A stretch of DNA of 64,000 nucleotides from Terriglobia bacterium (GTDB lineage: Bacteria; Acidobacteriota; Terriglobia; Terriglobales; Acidobacteriaceae): contig JAIQGE010000007.1 of the NCBI GenBank assembly GCA_020072815.1, forward strand, positions 232,449-296,448, read 5' to 3'. Position numbers and translations under genes: made by a program. The notes under the pieces were generated by a model. It saw nothing but the letters and a program-made list of their open reading frames with translations, did not search any database and was not told the DNA's origin. Every line of letters starts with the position of its first letter. Position 1 is the stretch's first letter. Positions 8,845-17,706 of the stretch are shown piece after piece.

Positions 8845-9705
8845 CTAGTTGTCTGGAGGCGAGGACTGGCCCACGGTGAAGTCGTCAGGGATGGTGGTCT
8901 CATTGGCGGCGCGAGTCACGATTTCCGCCCAGCCTCCCAGGTCACCGTGAAATTCCGCATATTTCAAACGCCCGTAGTTGGCGATGAAGGTCTCGCTTCC
9001 GTTCTTGGCCGCCTTCGCCAGATGGATGGCCCGGGCGATGTACCAGAAGCCCGCGGGATCGGGCGGCTGCATTTCAACTTGAACCAGGCCGAGTAAGTAT
9101 GTATCTTCCAGGCTCATGGGATTCACCAGGAGAGCTTGCTGATAGTACATGCGGGCCGTGCCCAGGTCTCTTCCCACCATGGCGTAATACGCCACGGCGC
9201 TGGTGAAAGTGGCGGCCATTTGCCCGCGCAGCCTGGTGTATTCCGCGTCGGGCATGTCCTCCGGCTTCATCCAGGCGTTGAGGGCCAGGGTCCCCTGCAT
9301 CGCCAGTTCGCGGGCGTCGTCCGGCCCCTGGTCACCCATGGCGCGCGCTTGCGCCACATACACGTATAGGGCGCGCACGTTTTGCGGCTCGAGTTCAAGG
9401 ATGCGTTGGGCCAATTCAACGGCTTTGGCGGCGTTGCCGGCTTGCTGGTACGCAGCCATGGCCCCTTCCCAGGCCTCCGCTTTCATCCCGCTGTTGGGAT
9501 AACGCTTGACAAAGTTCTCCAGGGCGTCCGCACGGCGGGCCGGGTCAGCTAGCTTGCGCGCGTTGGCGTAATCAGCGTCCTCAGCCGGATTGCGCCTGGG
9601 CTGGGCATTCTGCTGGGGTTCTGCGGGGGCCGGGTCCTGCGCGAGCACGCGCGGGGCAGCCAGTGCGGGCAGCAAAGCGGCCATCAGGACGACGCACAAC
9701 TTCAT
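8845..9705 (-). CDS. Secreted TPR-repeat protein
   Basis: 286 residues. The N-terminal signal peptide (LCVVLMAALLPALAAPRVLA) is followed by a Pro/Ala/Gln-rich linker. Helical TPR-like repeats follow: AEAWEGAMAAYQQAGNAAKA, AVELAQRILELEPQNVRALY, and GTARMYYQQALLVNP. It resembles the many small exported TPR proteins of acidobacteria, likely scaffold or protein-interaction factors in the periplasm. It lies 30 bp downstream of tmk on the same strand, so the two may be co-transcribed, although no functional link is evident. Confidence 0.75.
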   Translation of the reverse strand: MKLCVVLMAALLPALAAPRVLAQDPAPAEPQQNAQPRRNPAEDADYANARKLADPARRADALENFVKRYPNSGMKAEAWEGAMAAYQQAGNAAKAVELAQRILELEPQNVRALYVYVAQARAMGDQGPDDARELAMQGTLALNAWMKPEDMPDAEYTRLRGQMAATFTSAVAYYAMVGRDLGTARMYYQQALLVNPMSLEDTYLLGLVQVEMQPPDPAGFWYIARAIHLAKAAKNGSETFIANYGRLKYAEFHGDLGGWAEIVTRAANETTIPDDFTVGQSSPPDN

Positions 9706-9735
9706 CGTTCCCTCCTGCTCTTTTCGAACTGAGCG

Positions 9736-10401
9736 TCAAAGATCAAATCGTTCCTGCACGATGTCCACCATCTTCTTGTGGACTTTGGCCACAGGCTCGG
9801 TGGCGTCCACCTGCACCACGCGGCCGGGCTCGCGCGCGGCGATGGCCAGGTAAGTTTCTTGCACGCGCTTGTAAAAAGCCCGGTCTTCTTTTTCAAAGCG
9901 GTTTTCGTCGTGTTGAGCTTCATCCCGCGTGGAATTCTGCTGGTTCCTGCGCCGGGCGCGGTTCAGGCTGCGCGCCATGTCAGAGACCATCAAGATGGTC
10001 AGGTCCGGCTTGAGGTTGTGGCAAAGCGTACGATGCAACTGCAGGACGGCTTCGCTGCCCAATTCGCGTCCACCGCCCTGGTAGGCTTCACTGGAATCCG
10101 TGAAGCGGTCGCAAAGCACCCACTGTCCGCGAGTGAGCGCGGGAACAATGAATTCGTCAATATGCTGGGCGCGGTCGGCGAACATGAGGGCCAGCTCAGC
10201 CAGAGGCGAGAGACCTTGCGTCCGCGAACTCAGCAGCACCTGGCGCAGCTTTTCTCCCAGCGGCGTTCCGCCGGGTTCGCGCGTGGTGAGCACGTCCACG
10301 CCCTGTTCGCGCAGCCAGCGGGCAAGATTTTCCAACTGCGTGGATTTGCCTACGCCGTCCAGCCCTTCAAATGTGATGAATTTGCCTCTTGCTTTTGCCA
10401 C
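9736..10401 (-). CDS. tmk: Thymidylate kinase
   Basis: 221 residues, the normal length. It phosphorylates dTMP to dTDP with ATP. Visible motifs are the P-loop FEGLDGVGKSTQ (about residues 11-22), the dTMP-binding TREPGGTPLGEKLR, the DR(F/Y) motif LCDRFTDSSEAYQGGGREL, and a lid region rich in Arg (RSLNRARRRNQQNSTR). The lid is longer than usual, with DEAQHDENRFEKED. It is divergent from tnaA, with only 63 bp between the start codons. Confidence 0.95.
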   Translation of the reverse strand: MAKARGKFITFEGLDGVGKSTQLENLARWLREQGVDVLTTREPGGTPLGEKLRQVLLSSRTQGLSPLAELALMFADRAQHIDEFIVPALTRGQWVLCDRFTDSSEAYQGGGRELGSEAVLQLHRTLCHNLKPDLTILMVSDMARSLNRARRRNQQNSTRDEAQHDENRFEKEDRAFYKRVQETYLAIAAREPGRVVQVDATEPVAKVHKKMVDIVQERFDL

Positions 10402-10464
10402 TCTACAAATTTAACCACAAAGTAAGAGACACGCGGGTGCGCTTTCCTGCAAAATGAGATTTAC

Positions 10465-11820
10465 ATGCCCATTACCACCATCATTGAGCCTTTCCGGATC
10501 AAAAGCGTGGAACCCATCCGCTGGACCACCCGCCAGCAGCGCGAGCGGCTGCTGCGGGCCGCCGGACACAACCTTTTTCTGCTGGCCGCCGAAGACGTGC
10601 TGATTGACCTGCTGACCGATTCCGGCACCGGCGCCATGTCCACCGAGCAGTGGGCGGGCATCATGCGCGGCGACGAAAGCTACGCCGGCAGCCCCAGCTT
10701 CACCCGCTTTCGCGATTCGGTGCAGGACATCTTCGGCTACAAGCACGTGATCCCCACCCATCAGGGACGCGCCGCCGAGCGCATCCTCTTCAGCGTGATG
10801 TGCAAGAAGGGCGACGTGGTCCCCAACAACACGCACTTTGACACTACGCGGGCCAACGTGGAGTTCGTTGGCGCTGAAGCGCTGGACCTGCCATGCGCGG
10901 AATCGAAGAACCCGGCGGACCAGCAGCCTTTCAAAGGCAACATGGACGTGGCGGCCCTGGAGCAGACCATCGGGCGCGTGGGGCGCGACCGCATACCGCT
11001 GGTGATGCTCACAGTGACCAACAATTCCGGCGGCGGGCAGCCGGTCTCCATGGCCAACGCGCGCGCGGTGAGCGAACTTTGCCACAAGCACGGCATCCCA
11101 CTGTATTTTGACGCGTGCCGCTTCGCCGAGAATGCATACTTCATCAAGCTGCGCGAACCTGGCTACGCCGGCAAGTCGCCCAAGCAGATCGCGCAAGAAA
11201 TGTTCAAGCTGGGCGACGGCTGCACCATGTCCGCCAAGAAAGACGGCATGGCCAACATCGGCGGCTTTCTGTGCACCAATGACGACATGTTAGCGCAGCA
11301 AGAAAAGAACCTCCTCATCCTAACCGAAGGTTATCCCACCTACGGCGGTCTGGCCGGCCGCGACCTGGAGGCGGTGGGCATCGGTATTCAGGAGGCACTG
11401 AGCGAAGATTATTTGCGCTATCGCATCGCTTCCACGGCGTATCTTGGCCGGCACGTTTCCGAGCAAGGAGTCCCCATTGTTCAGCCGCCGGGCGGCCATG
11501 CGGTGTATATTGACGCTCGCGCGTTTCTGCCGCACATTCCGCAAGCCCAGTTTCCCGGCGTTGCGTTGGCCAACGAGCTATATCTGGAAGGCGGCATACG
11601 CTCGGTGGAGATCGGCACGCTCATGTTTGATCACGCGGCGCGCATGGACTTGGTGCGCCTGGCCATCCCGCGGCGGGTTTACACCCAGAGCCACATAGAT
11701 TATGTGGTGGAAGTGATTCTGGAAGTCTGGCAGCGGCGGCAGCAGATCCGGGGCCTGCGTCTGCTCTCCGGCGCGCCGTTTCTGCGGCACTTTACCGCCA
11801 GGCTGGAGCCCATGGGTTAG
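10465..11820 (+). CDS. tnaA: Tryptophanase (PLP-dependent beta-eliminating lyase)
   Basis: 451 residues. Splits L-tryptophan to indole, pyruvate and ammonia. The PLP lysine sits in TMSAKKDGMANIGG; the cofactor ring is framed by PTHQGRAAE and the Asp of YFDACRFAENAYF. Tyrosine phenol-lyase is the close alternative. Two positions favour tryptophanase: the C-terminal LRHFTARLEPM keeps the His that corresponds to His463 of E. coli TnaA (TPL has Phe), and SVEIGTLMF has Ile where TPL carries the phenol-binding Arg of its MERG motif. No TnaC-like leader peptide fits in the 63-bp upstream gap, and no permease gene (tnaB) follows. Confidence 0.85.
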   Translation: MPITTIIEPFRIKSVEPIRWTTRQQRERLLRAAGHNLFLLAAEDVLIDLLTDSGTGAMSTEQWAGIMRGDESYAGSPSFTRFRDSVQDIFGYKHVIPTHQGRAAERILFSVMCKKGDVVPNNTHFDTTRANVEFVGAEALDLPCAESKNPADQQPFKGNMDVAALEQTIGRVGRDRIPLVMLTVTNNSGGGQPVSMANARAVSELCHKHGIPLYFDACRFAENAYFIKLREPGYAGKSPKQIAQEMFKLGDGCTMSAKKDGMANIGGFLCTNDDMLAQQEKNLLILTEGYPTYGGLAGRDLEAVGIGIQEALSEDYLRYRIASTAYLGRHVSEQGVPIVQPPGGHAVYIDARAFLPHIPQAQFPGVALANELYLEGGIRSVEIGTLMFDHAARMDLVRLAIPRRVYTQSHIDYVVEVILEVWQRRQQIRGLRLLSGAPFLRHFTARLEPMG

Positions 11821-11844
11821 CTGCCCACAAGAAGGAGATTTGTC

Positions 11845-12090
11845 ATGCGACTCGGCGACGACATTGACGACCATTGTTCGCGATGCAAACGCACCACCGA
11901 CCACGCCGTGGTGTCCGTGATGGGCGAGGAAGTGCTGGTGACGCGCTGCCGCACCTGCAACTACGAACACAAATACAAGCACAACAAAACCCGCACTAAA
12001 GAAATGACCGCCAAAGACGCTTTCGATATCCTGCTGGCCAACGTAACCGGACAAGAAACGCCGAAGACGGGGAAGAAGAAAAAAAGCTAA
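11845..12090 (+). CDS. Small zinc-ribbon-like protein
   Basis: 81 residues with a strong binding site (AGAAGGAGAT) 24 bp after tnaA, so it is probably translated from the same mRNA. Two CxxC pairs (CSRC near residue 11, CRTC near residue 36) separated by about 20 residues suggest a zinc ribbon. The C-terminal half is Lys-rich (HKYKHNKTRTKE, KTGKKKKS). The function is unknown; such ribbons occur in small nucleic-acid-binding or modification proteins. Its TAA stop (12088-12090) is formed by the first bases of a short interspersed repeat. Confidence 0.75.
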   Translation: MRLGDDIDDHCSRCKRTTDHAVVSVMGEEVLVTRCRTCNYEHKYKHNKTRTKEMTAKDAFDILLANVTGQETPKTGKKKKS

Positions 12091-12107
12091 CCACAAAGGA
12101 CACGAAG
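12088..12107 (+). repeat. Partial copy of the ACCACAAAGGACACGAAGG repeat
   Basis: Twenty bases identical to the first 20 bases of the 32-bp repeat that flanks the GxxExxY gene at 26.4 kb. The copy supplies the stop codon of the preceding gene. Confidence 0.8.
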
Positions 12108-12109
12108 AA

Positions 12110-12205
12110 ATTGGTAATTGAGTAATTTGGTAATCGGGTAATTGAATCCGGCGCGGAAGGCTTTCAAATTACCAGATTACCAAATTACCCAATTACTCAA
12201 TCTGG
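12110..12205. repeat. Inverted array of GGTAATTTG-type units
   Basis: Left arm at about 12112-12147 and right arm at about 12165-12202 are near-complementary. Both are built from 8-9 bp units of the form GGTAATTTG / GGGTAATTG. The transcript could fold into a long AT-rich hairpin. Similar units occur at 36012-36040 and 53580-53605. Confidence 0.75.
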
Positions 12206-12271
12206 CTGCCCTTGCTTTCCCCAACCGCGTTCATTAGGCTAATCCCGCTCGCCCCGGAGAAGCTCACACTC

Positions 12272-14194
12272 ATGACTATGTTGAAACGCACTGCCCTTGT
12301 TCTTAGCTTTTTTGTGCTTGTTACCGGTTTCACCCAAAACAGCTTTGCCCAGAAGAAAAAGCCAGCGCCTGCCGCTCCCGCTGCGCCCGCGCAACCCATT
12401 CGACTGTCGCTGGACGCCACGCACGCCGGCGAAAAAGTCCTCCACGTGCAAATGCAGATCCCGGTTTCCCCGGGCCTGGTGACCGTGGTTTATCCCAAAT
12501 GGATTCCGGGTGAGCATGGTCCCACCGGCCCTATCACTGACGTGACGGGCTTGCAGTTCTTTGCCGGATCGCAGCGCCTCAACTGGCAGCGCGATCTCTC
12601 AGAGATGTTTACCTTCCACCTGACCGTCCCGCCGGGCACAACCACGCTGGACGCGCGTCTTGATTTGGTGATGCCCGCGCCACCGGAAGGCTTTTCTTCG
12701 GGAGCATCAGCCACCACGCAATTGGCCATGCTGAGTTGGAACCAGGTGGTGCTGTATCCCCAAGGCGCCAACAGTGACGACGTGCAGGTCACGGTTTCAC
12801 TCAAGCTGCCTGCCGGATGGCACTACGGGACAGCGTTGCCGGTGGCCAGCGAGAGCGGGCAGGACGTGGCGTTCAAAACCGTATCGCTGACCACGCTGGT
12901 GGATTCGCCGGTGCTGGCCGGCGCGCACTTCCGCCGCATCGCGCTGGGATCGCCAGAATCCATCCCGCATTTTGTTGACATGGTTTCTGACGGCGACGCT
13001 GCGTTGCAGATGCCGCAGGTCACCATTGACGGCTACAAACGCCTGGTGGCGGAGACGGGAGCGCTGTTCGGCGCGCGGCATTACAACGAGTATCACTTCC
13101 TGCTGACGCTGAGCGACCACACAGCCCACTTCGGGCTGGAACATCACCAGTCGAGCGACGACCGTGTTGCCGAGCGCACTCTGATTGACGACGGCATGCG
13201 CTGGCTCGCCGGTGCGCTGCTACCGCACGAGATGACGCATTCCTGGAACGGCAAATATCGCCGTCCCGCGGGCCTGGCCACGCCGAACTACCAAGACCCG
13301 ATGAAAGGCGACCTGCTATGGGTGTATGAAGGACTCACGCAGTATTGGGGCGACATTCTGGCCGCGCGCAGCGGCCTGTGGACCAAGCAACAATTCCTGG
13401 ACCAGTCCGCCGAGCAAGCGGCCATGCTGGACCATACGCTGGGGCGTAGGTGGCGTCCTCTGCAAGATACTGCCGATGCCGCACAGCTGCTCTACGGAGC
13501 GGCCCCGGAGTTTGAGAGCTGGCGGCGCAGTGTGGATTACTACCCAGAGGGCTTTCTCATCTGGCTGGAGGCGGACACGGTGATTCGCCAGCAGACCAAC
13601 GGCCAGAAGTCGCTCAACGATTTCAGCCGGCTGTTTCACGGCGGGCAAAACACCGCGCCCAAAGTCGTCACCTATAACTTTGATGACGTGGTCAACGCTC
13701 TCAACCAGGTCGCACCGTACGACTGGAAGAAATTCCTGCGCGACCGCCTGGATTCCTACGGTCCGGGCGCGCCGCTGGGCGGCATCAGCAACGGCGGCTG
13801 GAAGCTGGTATACACCGAAGAGCCGAGCGAGTTCACCAAGGACATGGAAAAGACGCGCAACGTGGTGGACGCGCGCTTCTCCATCGGGCTGGCGCTGGAC
13901 GACAAAGGCGGCATTCACGACGTGCTGGCAGGAAGTCCCGCAGCCGCGGCGGGCATTGCTCCGGGCACCAAGCTGGTCGCGGTCAACAGCCGCAAGTTTG
14001 ATCCGGACATCCTGCGCGACGCGCTCAAGATGGGAAAGGCCAGCGGCACTGGCATTGAATTGCTGGTCTCTAACGGCGATTTCTACAAGACCTACACGCT
14101 TCCGTACCACGATGGCGAGAAATACGTCCACATGGTGCGCGATGAATCGAAGCCGGATGTGCTGAGCGAGATCATCAAGCCGGTGGCAAAGTAA
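12272..14194 (+). CDS. M61-family metallopeptidase with C-terminal PDZ domain
   Basis: 640 residues from ATG 12272 (or ATG 12278), which gives a clean signal peptide (LKRTALVLSFFVLVTGF, cleaved near SFAQ). The M61 glycyl-aminopeptidase-like architecture is clear. An N-terminal beta domain (about 45-230) is followed by the zinc site HEMTHSWNGKYRRP, with the downstream Glu in WVYEGLTQYWGD, and a C-terminal PDZ domain (about 540-600, LALDDKGGIHDVLAGSPAA). It is expected to act in the periplasm on peptides or unfolded protein. The gene is monocistronic between repeat arrays. Confidence 0.9.
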   Translation: MTMLKRTALVLSFFVLVTGFTQNSFAQKKKPAPAAPAAPAQPIRLSLDATHAGEKVLHVQMQIPVSPGLVTVVYPKWIPGEHGPTGPITDVTGLQFFAGSQRLNWQRDLSEMFTFHLTVPPGTTTLDARLDLVMPAPPEGFSSGASATTQLAMLSWNQVVLYPQGANSDDVQVTVSLKLPAGWHYGTALPVASESGQDVAFKTVSLTTLVDSPVLAGAHFRRIALGSPESIPHFVDMVSDGDAALQMPQVTIDGYKRLVAETGALFGARHYNEYHFLLTLSDHTAHFGLEHHQSSDDRVAERTLIDDGMRWLAGALLPHEMTHSWNGKYRRPAGLATPNYQDPMKGDLLWVYEGLTQYWGDILAARSGLWTKQQFLDQSAEQAAMLDHTLGRRWRPLQDTADAAQLLYGAAPEFESWRRSVDYYPEGFLIWLEADTVIRQQTNGQKSLNDFSRLFHGGQNTAPKVVTYNFDDVVNALNQVAPYDWKKFLRDRLDSYGPGAPLGGISNGGWKLVYTEEPSEFTKDMEKTRNVVDARFSIGLALDDKGGIHDVLAGSPAAAAGIAPGTKLVAVNSRKFDPDILRDALKMGKASGTGIELLVSNGDFYKTYTLPYHDGEKYVHMVRDESKPDVLSEIIKPVAK

Positions 14195-14272
14195 GCAATT
14201 AGCAGTTAGCAACGAGCACTTAGCCAAAACCTTTGAGCCCGTCAGCGATGGTGGGCTTGGTTTTTGACCTTC

Positions 14273-14345
14273 TGTGTCGCCCCTCCGGGGCTCATTGTTT
14301 CTTCCAAAGCCTACCCAGCGCTTCCGCGCTGGGCTAACTCATTTC
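14273..14345. repeat. Palindromic intergenic repeat
   Basis: A string of short perfect dyads: CCCCTCCGGGG (14279-14290), CCCAGCGCTTCCGCGCTGGG (about 14314-14333), and GCGCCTATTGGCGC. The first part (GTGTCGCCCCTCCGGGG) matches, with one difference, the reverse strand at 25121-25137. Function unknown. Confidence 0.75.
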
Positions 14346-14417
14346 GCGCCTATTGGCGCTGTGGCTTTGAAGAACTCGGAGTTCGTGGATCCAACACAAA
14401 CCCTGTTGCTTGTCGTT

Positions 14418-14485
14418 CTCCGTGCCTCCGTGTCTCCGTGGTGGGTTTTCGTCTTTCCGATCACCCGATCGCCAGATCACCCGAT
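14418..14485 (-). repeat. Composite repeat (GATCGGGT units plus CACGGAG unit)
   Basis: Read on the minus strand, GATCGGGT-type units (14485-14456) run into a 25-base CACGGAGACACGGAGGCACG segment (14442-14418). The 25 bases are identical to 25053-25077, and the spacer of about 13 nt is also similar. It abuts the stop codon of the PIG-L gene. Confidence 0.85.
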
Positions 14486-15229
14486 TTATTCCACCACCCC
14501 AGCAAACAAGTCGCGCTCCGTCTCCACTTTCCTCGGCGTGGACGACGCGGCCAAGTGGAAAAGTTCCAGCCGTCCGCGTTTTTCCACCGTCTCCTCAAAG
14601 AAAGGGAAGAGCGGCGACTGCGAGGTGTGGCACTTGAACGCCAGGACTTTGGTTTCGCGTTCGTGCTGGCTGAGCTCAATCACCGCCGTGGATGGCGCTT
14701 GCGAAATCGGCGGGCGTCCGGGCATGGTGAACAGCGTGGTGCCGTAATAAAGCTTCTGAGTCTGGTGCGGCGTGAGGCCGTGCTGCAACTGGTCGGCGAA
14801 GCGGTTGCTGCGTCCCGCCCAGTGGCAGGCCATGGTCGCGAAGATGGAGACCATGGAGTGGTCCGGGTGCGCGGTGATGGCGCCTTCTGTGCCAAAGGTC
14901 ATGATCACGTGCGGCTTGATCTCACGCACGCGGCGCGTCAGGTCGGCGACCACGGTCTGAAAGTTCTGCTGGTCGAGCTTGCCGTCCGGATAGTCGAGCA
15001 CCGCGTCCTGGCTGACTTTGAGCATCCGGCAGGCGACGGCAAACTCGCGACGGCGGATGGCCGCCAGTTCTTCGTCCGTTTTCGCCTCGCCGCGGTGTGT
15101 GGCGGCTGTGCCGGCGGTGAGGCAGACAACGTGGGTCTCCACGCCGAGTTCAGCGTAGTGAAGCAGCGTGCCGCCGAAGCCGCCGGCTTCATCGTCAGGG
15201 TGTGCGGTGAAACAGAGCAAGCGCAGCAT
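14486..15229 (-). CDS. PIG-L/LmbE-family deacetylase
   Basis: 247 residues. The zinc-binding motif AHPDDEAGGFGG starts at residue 9 and the second-site TAHPDHSMVS is present. These define the LmbE/PIG-L N-acetylglucosaminyl deacetylase fold. Relatives include MshB, BshB (bacillithiol) and lincomycin LmbE, so the likely substrate is an N-acetylated sugar conjugate, not determinable here. No signal peptide, so cytoplasmic. It lies 38 bp downstream of the secreted hypothetical gene on the same strand. Confidence 0.88.
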   Translation of the reverse strand: MLRLLCFTAHPDDEAGGFGGTLLHYAELGVETHVVCLTAGTAATHRGEAKTDEELAAIRRREFAVACRMLKVSQDAVLDYPDGKLDQQNFQTVVADLTRRVREIKPHVIMTFGTEGAITAHPDHSMVSIFATMACHWAGRSNRFADQLQHGLTPHQTQKLYYGTTLFTMPGRPPISQAPSTAVIELSQHERETKVLAFKCHTSQSPLFPFFEETVEKRGRLELFHLAASSTPRKVETERDLFAGVVE

Positions 15230-15267
15230 TTGTATCGAAACGCCTTTCAGTAGCGGAATCTAAGTTA

Positions 15268-15720
15268 CTAGAAGTAGCTGGAGTAAAACGAAACCGTCCA
15301 TTGATTCTGCTTGCGCGACACGTCAACCCGCCCCTGGCCCGTAAGCCGAAGTTTGGGGGGCGCGCCGGGCTTTGTAAGCCTGTAATACAGTTCTACTCGG
15401 CCATTGCGATCGTGCCGGTTCTCGAGGCGCCACTCGGAAATGCGGTGTTCGTCCAACGCATGCCGGCAAAGCTGGTCGTCAACCGTGCATTTTCCGTCCT
15501 TAAGTTCATCGAGAAACTGCGCAGCGGACCGCTCCGGTGATCGGTCACGGAACGGGTTGAACACGGTCCATCCCGTAACTTCTTCGAAGTATTCACCACA
15601 AGCGCAGTGGGTCTGGGCAAAAACCTGGAACAGAACAGGTCTGCTGCGCGCGGCAAAAGCCCCGCCGAAGAGAAGACTTGAGGCGAGAACCACACCTAAC
15701 GCAAGTTTATTGAGAGCCAT
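15268..15720 (-). CDS. Secreted hypothetical protein
   Basis: 150 residues from the ATG at 15720, chosen because it begins a signal peptide (LALGVVLASSLLFGGAFA). The mature part contains four cysteines, including a CACGEYF motif and paired C...C in DGKCTVDDQLCRHALDEHR, so disulfides are likely. The C-terminal half is strand-rich (GRVELYYRLTKPGAPPKLRL) and ends in WTVSFYSSYF. I do not recognise the family. An upstream in-frame start at 15768 would place a charged stretch before the signal peptide and is less likely. Confidence 0.65.
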   Translation of the reverse strand: MALNKLALGVVLASSLLFGGAFAARSRPVLFQVFAQTHCACGEYFEEVTGWTVFNPFRDRSPERSAAQFLDELKDGKCTVDDQLCRHALDEHRISEWRLENRHDRNGRVELYYRLTKPGAPPKLRLTGQGRVDVSRKQNQWTVSFYSSYF

Positions 15721-15807
15721 TGGATTTCGCCATATTTTGCTGGATAGCTTCGGATTCAGCAAACACACTTGAAAGATGAAAAGAACGAGCCCGAAGATTC
15801 GCGGGAT

Positions 15808-16734
15808 TTACTTTGCAACCGCGGTTTGCGTCGCGGACGCCGTGCCTTCCTGCGCAGGCGACGCTGCGGGCAGCAACTCGCGCAGCTTGGGCAGCACGGC
15901 GCGCATGGCGTCTTCACCGGCTTTGACCAGTTCGTGCGCGCGGAGAAAGTCGTCATAACCAAATTCGCCGATGTCCGGCTCCACCACCACGTCAGAGAGC
16001 GCTCGCCAGGATGCGCCCATTTTCTCCTGGGCGATGGAGAAGCATTGCCCGATCACGTCAAAAACGTGGCGCGGACCGCGGGCCTTCACCCAGTTGGCCG
16101 CCAAATGGACGGCCACCACACGCTCAGCGCCCATGGTGCGCAGAGGCTGGGCCGGGACCGAGTAAGCCAGTAGCCCGTCCACCAGCAGCCGCTCGCCGAT
16201 TCTTACCGGCTGGAACATGCCGGGGTAAGCGCAGCTGGCGCGCACCGGATCAATCAAATCGCCGCTGGTAAACACCGCCGGCTCGCCGGTGATGATGTCA
16301 GTGGCGGTCACCGACAGCGGAATGCGCAGCTCTTCAAACGTCTTGCAGCGCAGCGCGCGGTGCAGGAAGGCGGACATTTTGTCATTGCTGAATAGGCCGA
16401 AGCGGGAAAACGTCCAGCGGGAAAAATCTTTGAAGCGGACTTGCGCCGCGATCTCCACCAGCTCCGCGGCCGGGACGCCGCTGGCAAAGCCGGCGCCGAT
16501 CAACGCGCCCACGCTGGTTCCGGCAAGAAAATCAATAGGAATTTGCTCTTCTTCAAAGACCTTGAGAATGCCGATGTGGGCCAGACCGCGCGCGAACCCT
16601 CCGCCAAGAGCCAGGCCGATCTTTGGTCTTGGCCGGGGAGCCGGCTCAGCCGGAGCGTCAGGTCGCGAGCTGCGCTTCATTTCGCGCTTAAACGCCTGAA
16701 CGCTGCGAACAATCTTGTCCAGCGGATTCTTCAA
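15808..16734 (-). CDS. Patatin-like phospholipase (RssA/YchK type)
   Basis: 308 residues. The patatin fold is clear: oxyanion GLALGGGFARGLAHIG (about 40-55), nucleophile Ser in AGTSVGALIGAG, and the catalytic Asp in LLVDGLLAYSVP. These are Ser-Asp dyad acyl hydrolases acting on phospholipids or lysophospholipids. The first 35 residues are a basic and Pro-rich cytoplasmic tail with no signal peptide, as in RssA/NTE-like proteins. The C-terminal 25 residues are low-complexity Ala/Thr/Ser. It is divergent from the NUDIX gene. Confidence 0.9.
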   Translation of the reverse strand: MKNPLDKIVRSVQAFKREMKRSSRPDAPAEPAPRPRPKIGLALGGGFARGLAHIGILKVFEEEQIPIDFLAGTSVGALIGAGFASGVPAAELVEIAAQVRFKDFSRWTFSRFGLFSNDKMSAFLHRALRCKTFEELRIPLSVTATDIITGEPAVFTSGDLIDPVRASCAYPGMFQPVRIGERLLVDGLLAYSVPAQPLRTMGAERVVAVHLAANWVKARGPRHVFDVIGQCFSIAQEKMGASWRALSDVVVEPDIGEFGYDDFLRAHELVKAGEDAMRAVLPKLRELLPAASPAQEGTASATQTAVAK

Positions 16735-16982
16735 GTCACTAACTCCCCGTCTTGCCGAAGCGAAATCAGTTATGGGGCGGGATACGCTGCTCCAAGTTTA
16801 CGACGCAATCAGCGAAATCAGACAGTCGCGTGACACTTTAGTTTCCCCAACATTTGCGGCCATCCGAGACAACCTTGTCGCGGCCTTGGTAAATTGTTGT
16901 CAGCCCGCCAGTTTGTTGGCGGGCGGCGGGCCGGCCAGCGAAAGGAAGCGCCATTACCACCGACAAGAATGACGACAAGAAG

Positions 16983-17465
16983 ATGGTCCGCGAGTTCTCC
17001 GCCGGCGCGTTGGTCCTGCGCCACATGCAGGACCGCTGGTGGACGGCGGTGATTGAACCGGGACGCGAAGGCGAACCGGAAGACCGCAAAGACCTGGTGG
17101 CCCTGCCCAAGGGCAACGTGGACGCCGGCGAGGAGCCGCTCCAGGCTGCCGTGCGCGAGGTGCATGAGGAGACCGGGCTGCGCGCGCGTCCGGTGACCAA
17201 GCTGGCGGACGTCAAGTACGTGTACTCGCGCAAATGGTCAGACCACGCCAAGGTCTTCAAGATTGTCAGCTTCTACCTGATGAAATACCAGTCAGGCCAG
17301 ATTGACGATATCAAGCCCGCCATGCGGCATGAAGTCCGGCGCGCCTATTGGCTGCCGCTCGAGGACGCTGCTGCGCGCCTGAGCTACAGCGGCGAAAAAG
17401 ACGTGGCGAAAAAAGCGCTGGAGTATGTGAAAGAGAACCCGGAAGGATTTCAGGTTTCCGAATAA
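16983..17465 (+). CDS. NUDIX hydrolase
   Basis: 160 residues. The full Nudix box GNVDAGEEPLQAAVREVHEE plus TGL fits Gx5Ex7REUxEExGU, with all catalytic glutamates present. The closest look is to diadenosine polyphosphate or MutT-like hydrolases. The WPxPKG-type element appears as VALPKGNV. The start is uncertain: the ATG at 16983 has little binding-site support, whereas AAAGGAAG (16941-16948) would fit a rare ATT start at 16953, adding ten residues. The protein stands alone and is probably a house-cleaning or signalling nucleotide hydrolase. Confidence 0.88.
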   Translation: MVREFSAGALVLRHMQDRWWTAVIEPGREGEPEDRKDLVALPKGNVDAGEEPLQAAVREVHEETGLRARPVTKLADVKYVYSRKWSDHAKVFKIVSFYLMKYQSGQIDDIKPAMRHEVRRAYWLPLEDAAARLSYSGEKDVAKKALEYVKENPEGFQVSE

Positions 17466-17706
17466 ACCTGGCTGCCAACGGCCACCGGGTCAAGTCAGGA
17501 AGTGTTTCACTGTGCGGGGTTGCGGCATAAAGCAGCGGCACAGAGCTGGAATCCGTCAGTGCGTGGATCGTGCGGGATGACGGTGCTGGTGCGAAACCGT
17601 GCTAAAGACGATGTGCTAAACATGTGTGCTAAAACGGACAGTTCGATTGCCGAACCCTGGGTTATACTTCGTCCGCGTTCTGAAGGCCAACGCTGGAGGA
17701 AGTAGC

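Noticed and set aside
10465..11820. Tyrosine phenol-lyase
   Set aside because: The C-terminal His and the Ile at the phenol-binding Arg position match tryptophanase, not TPL.
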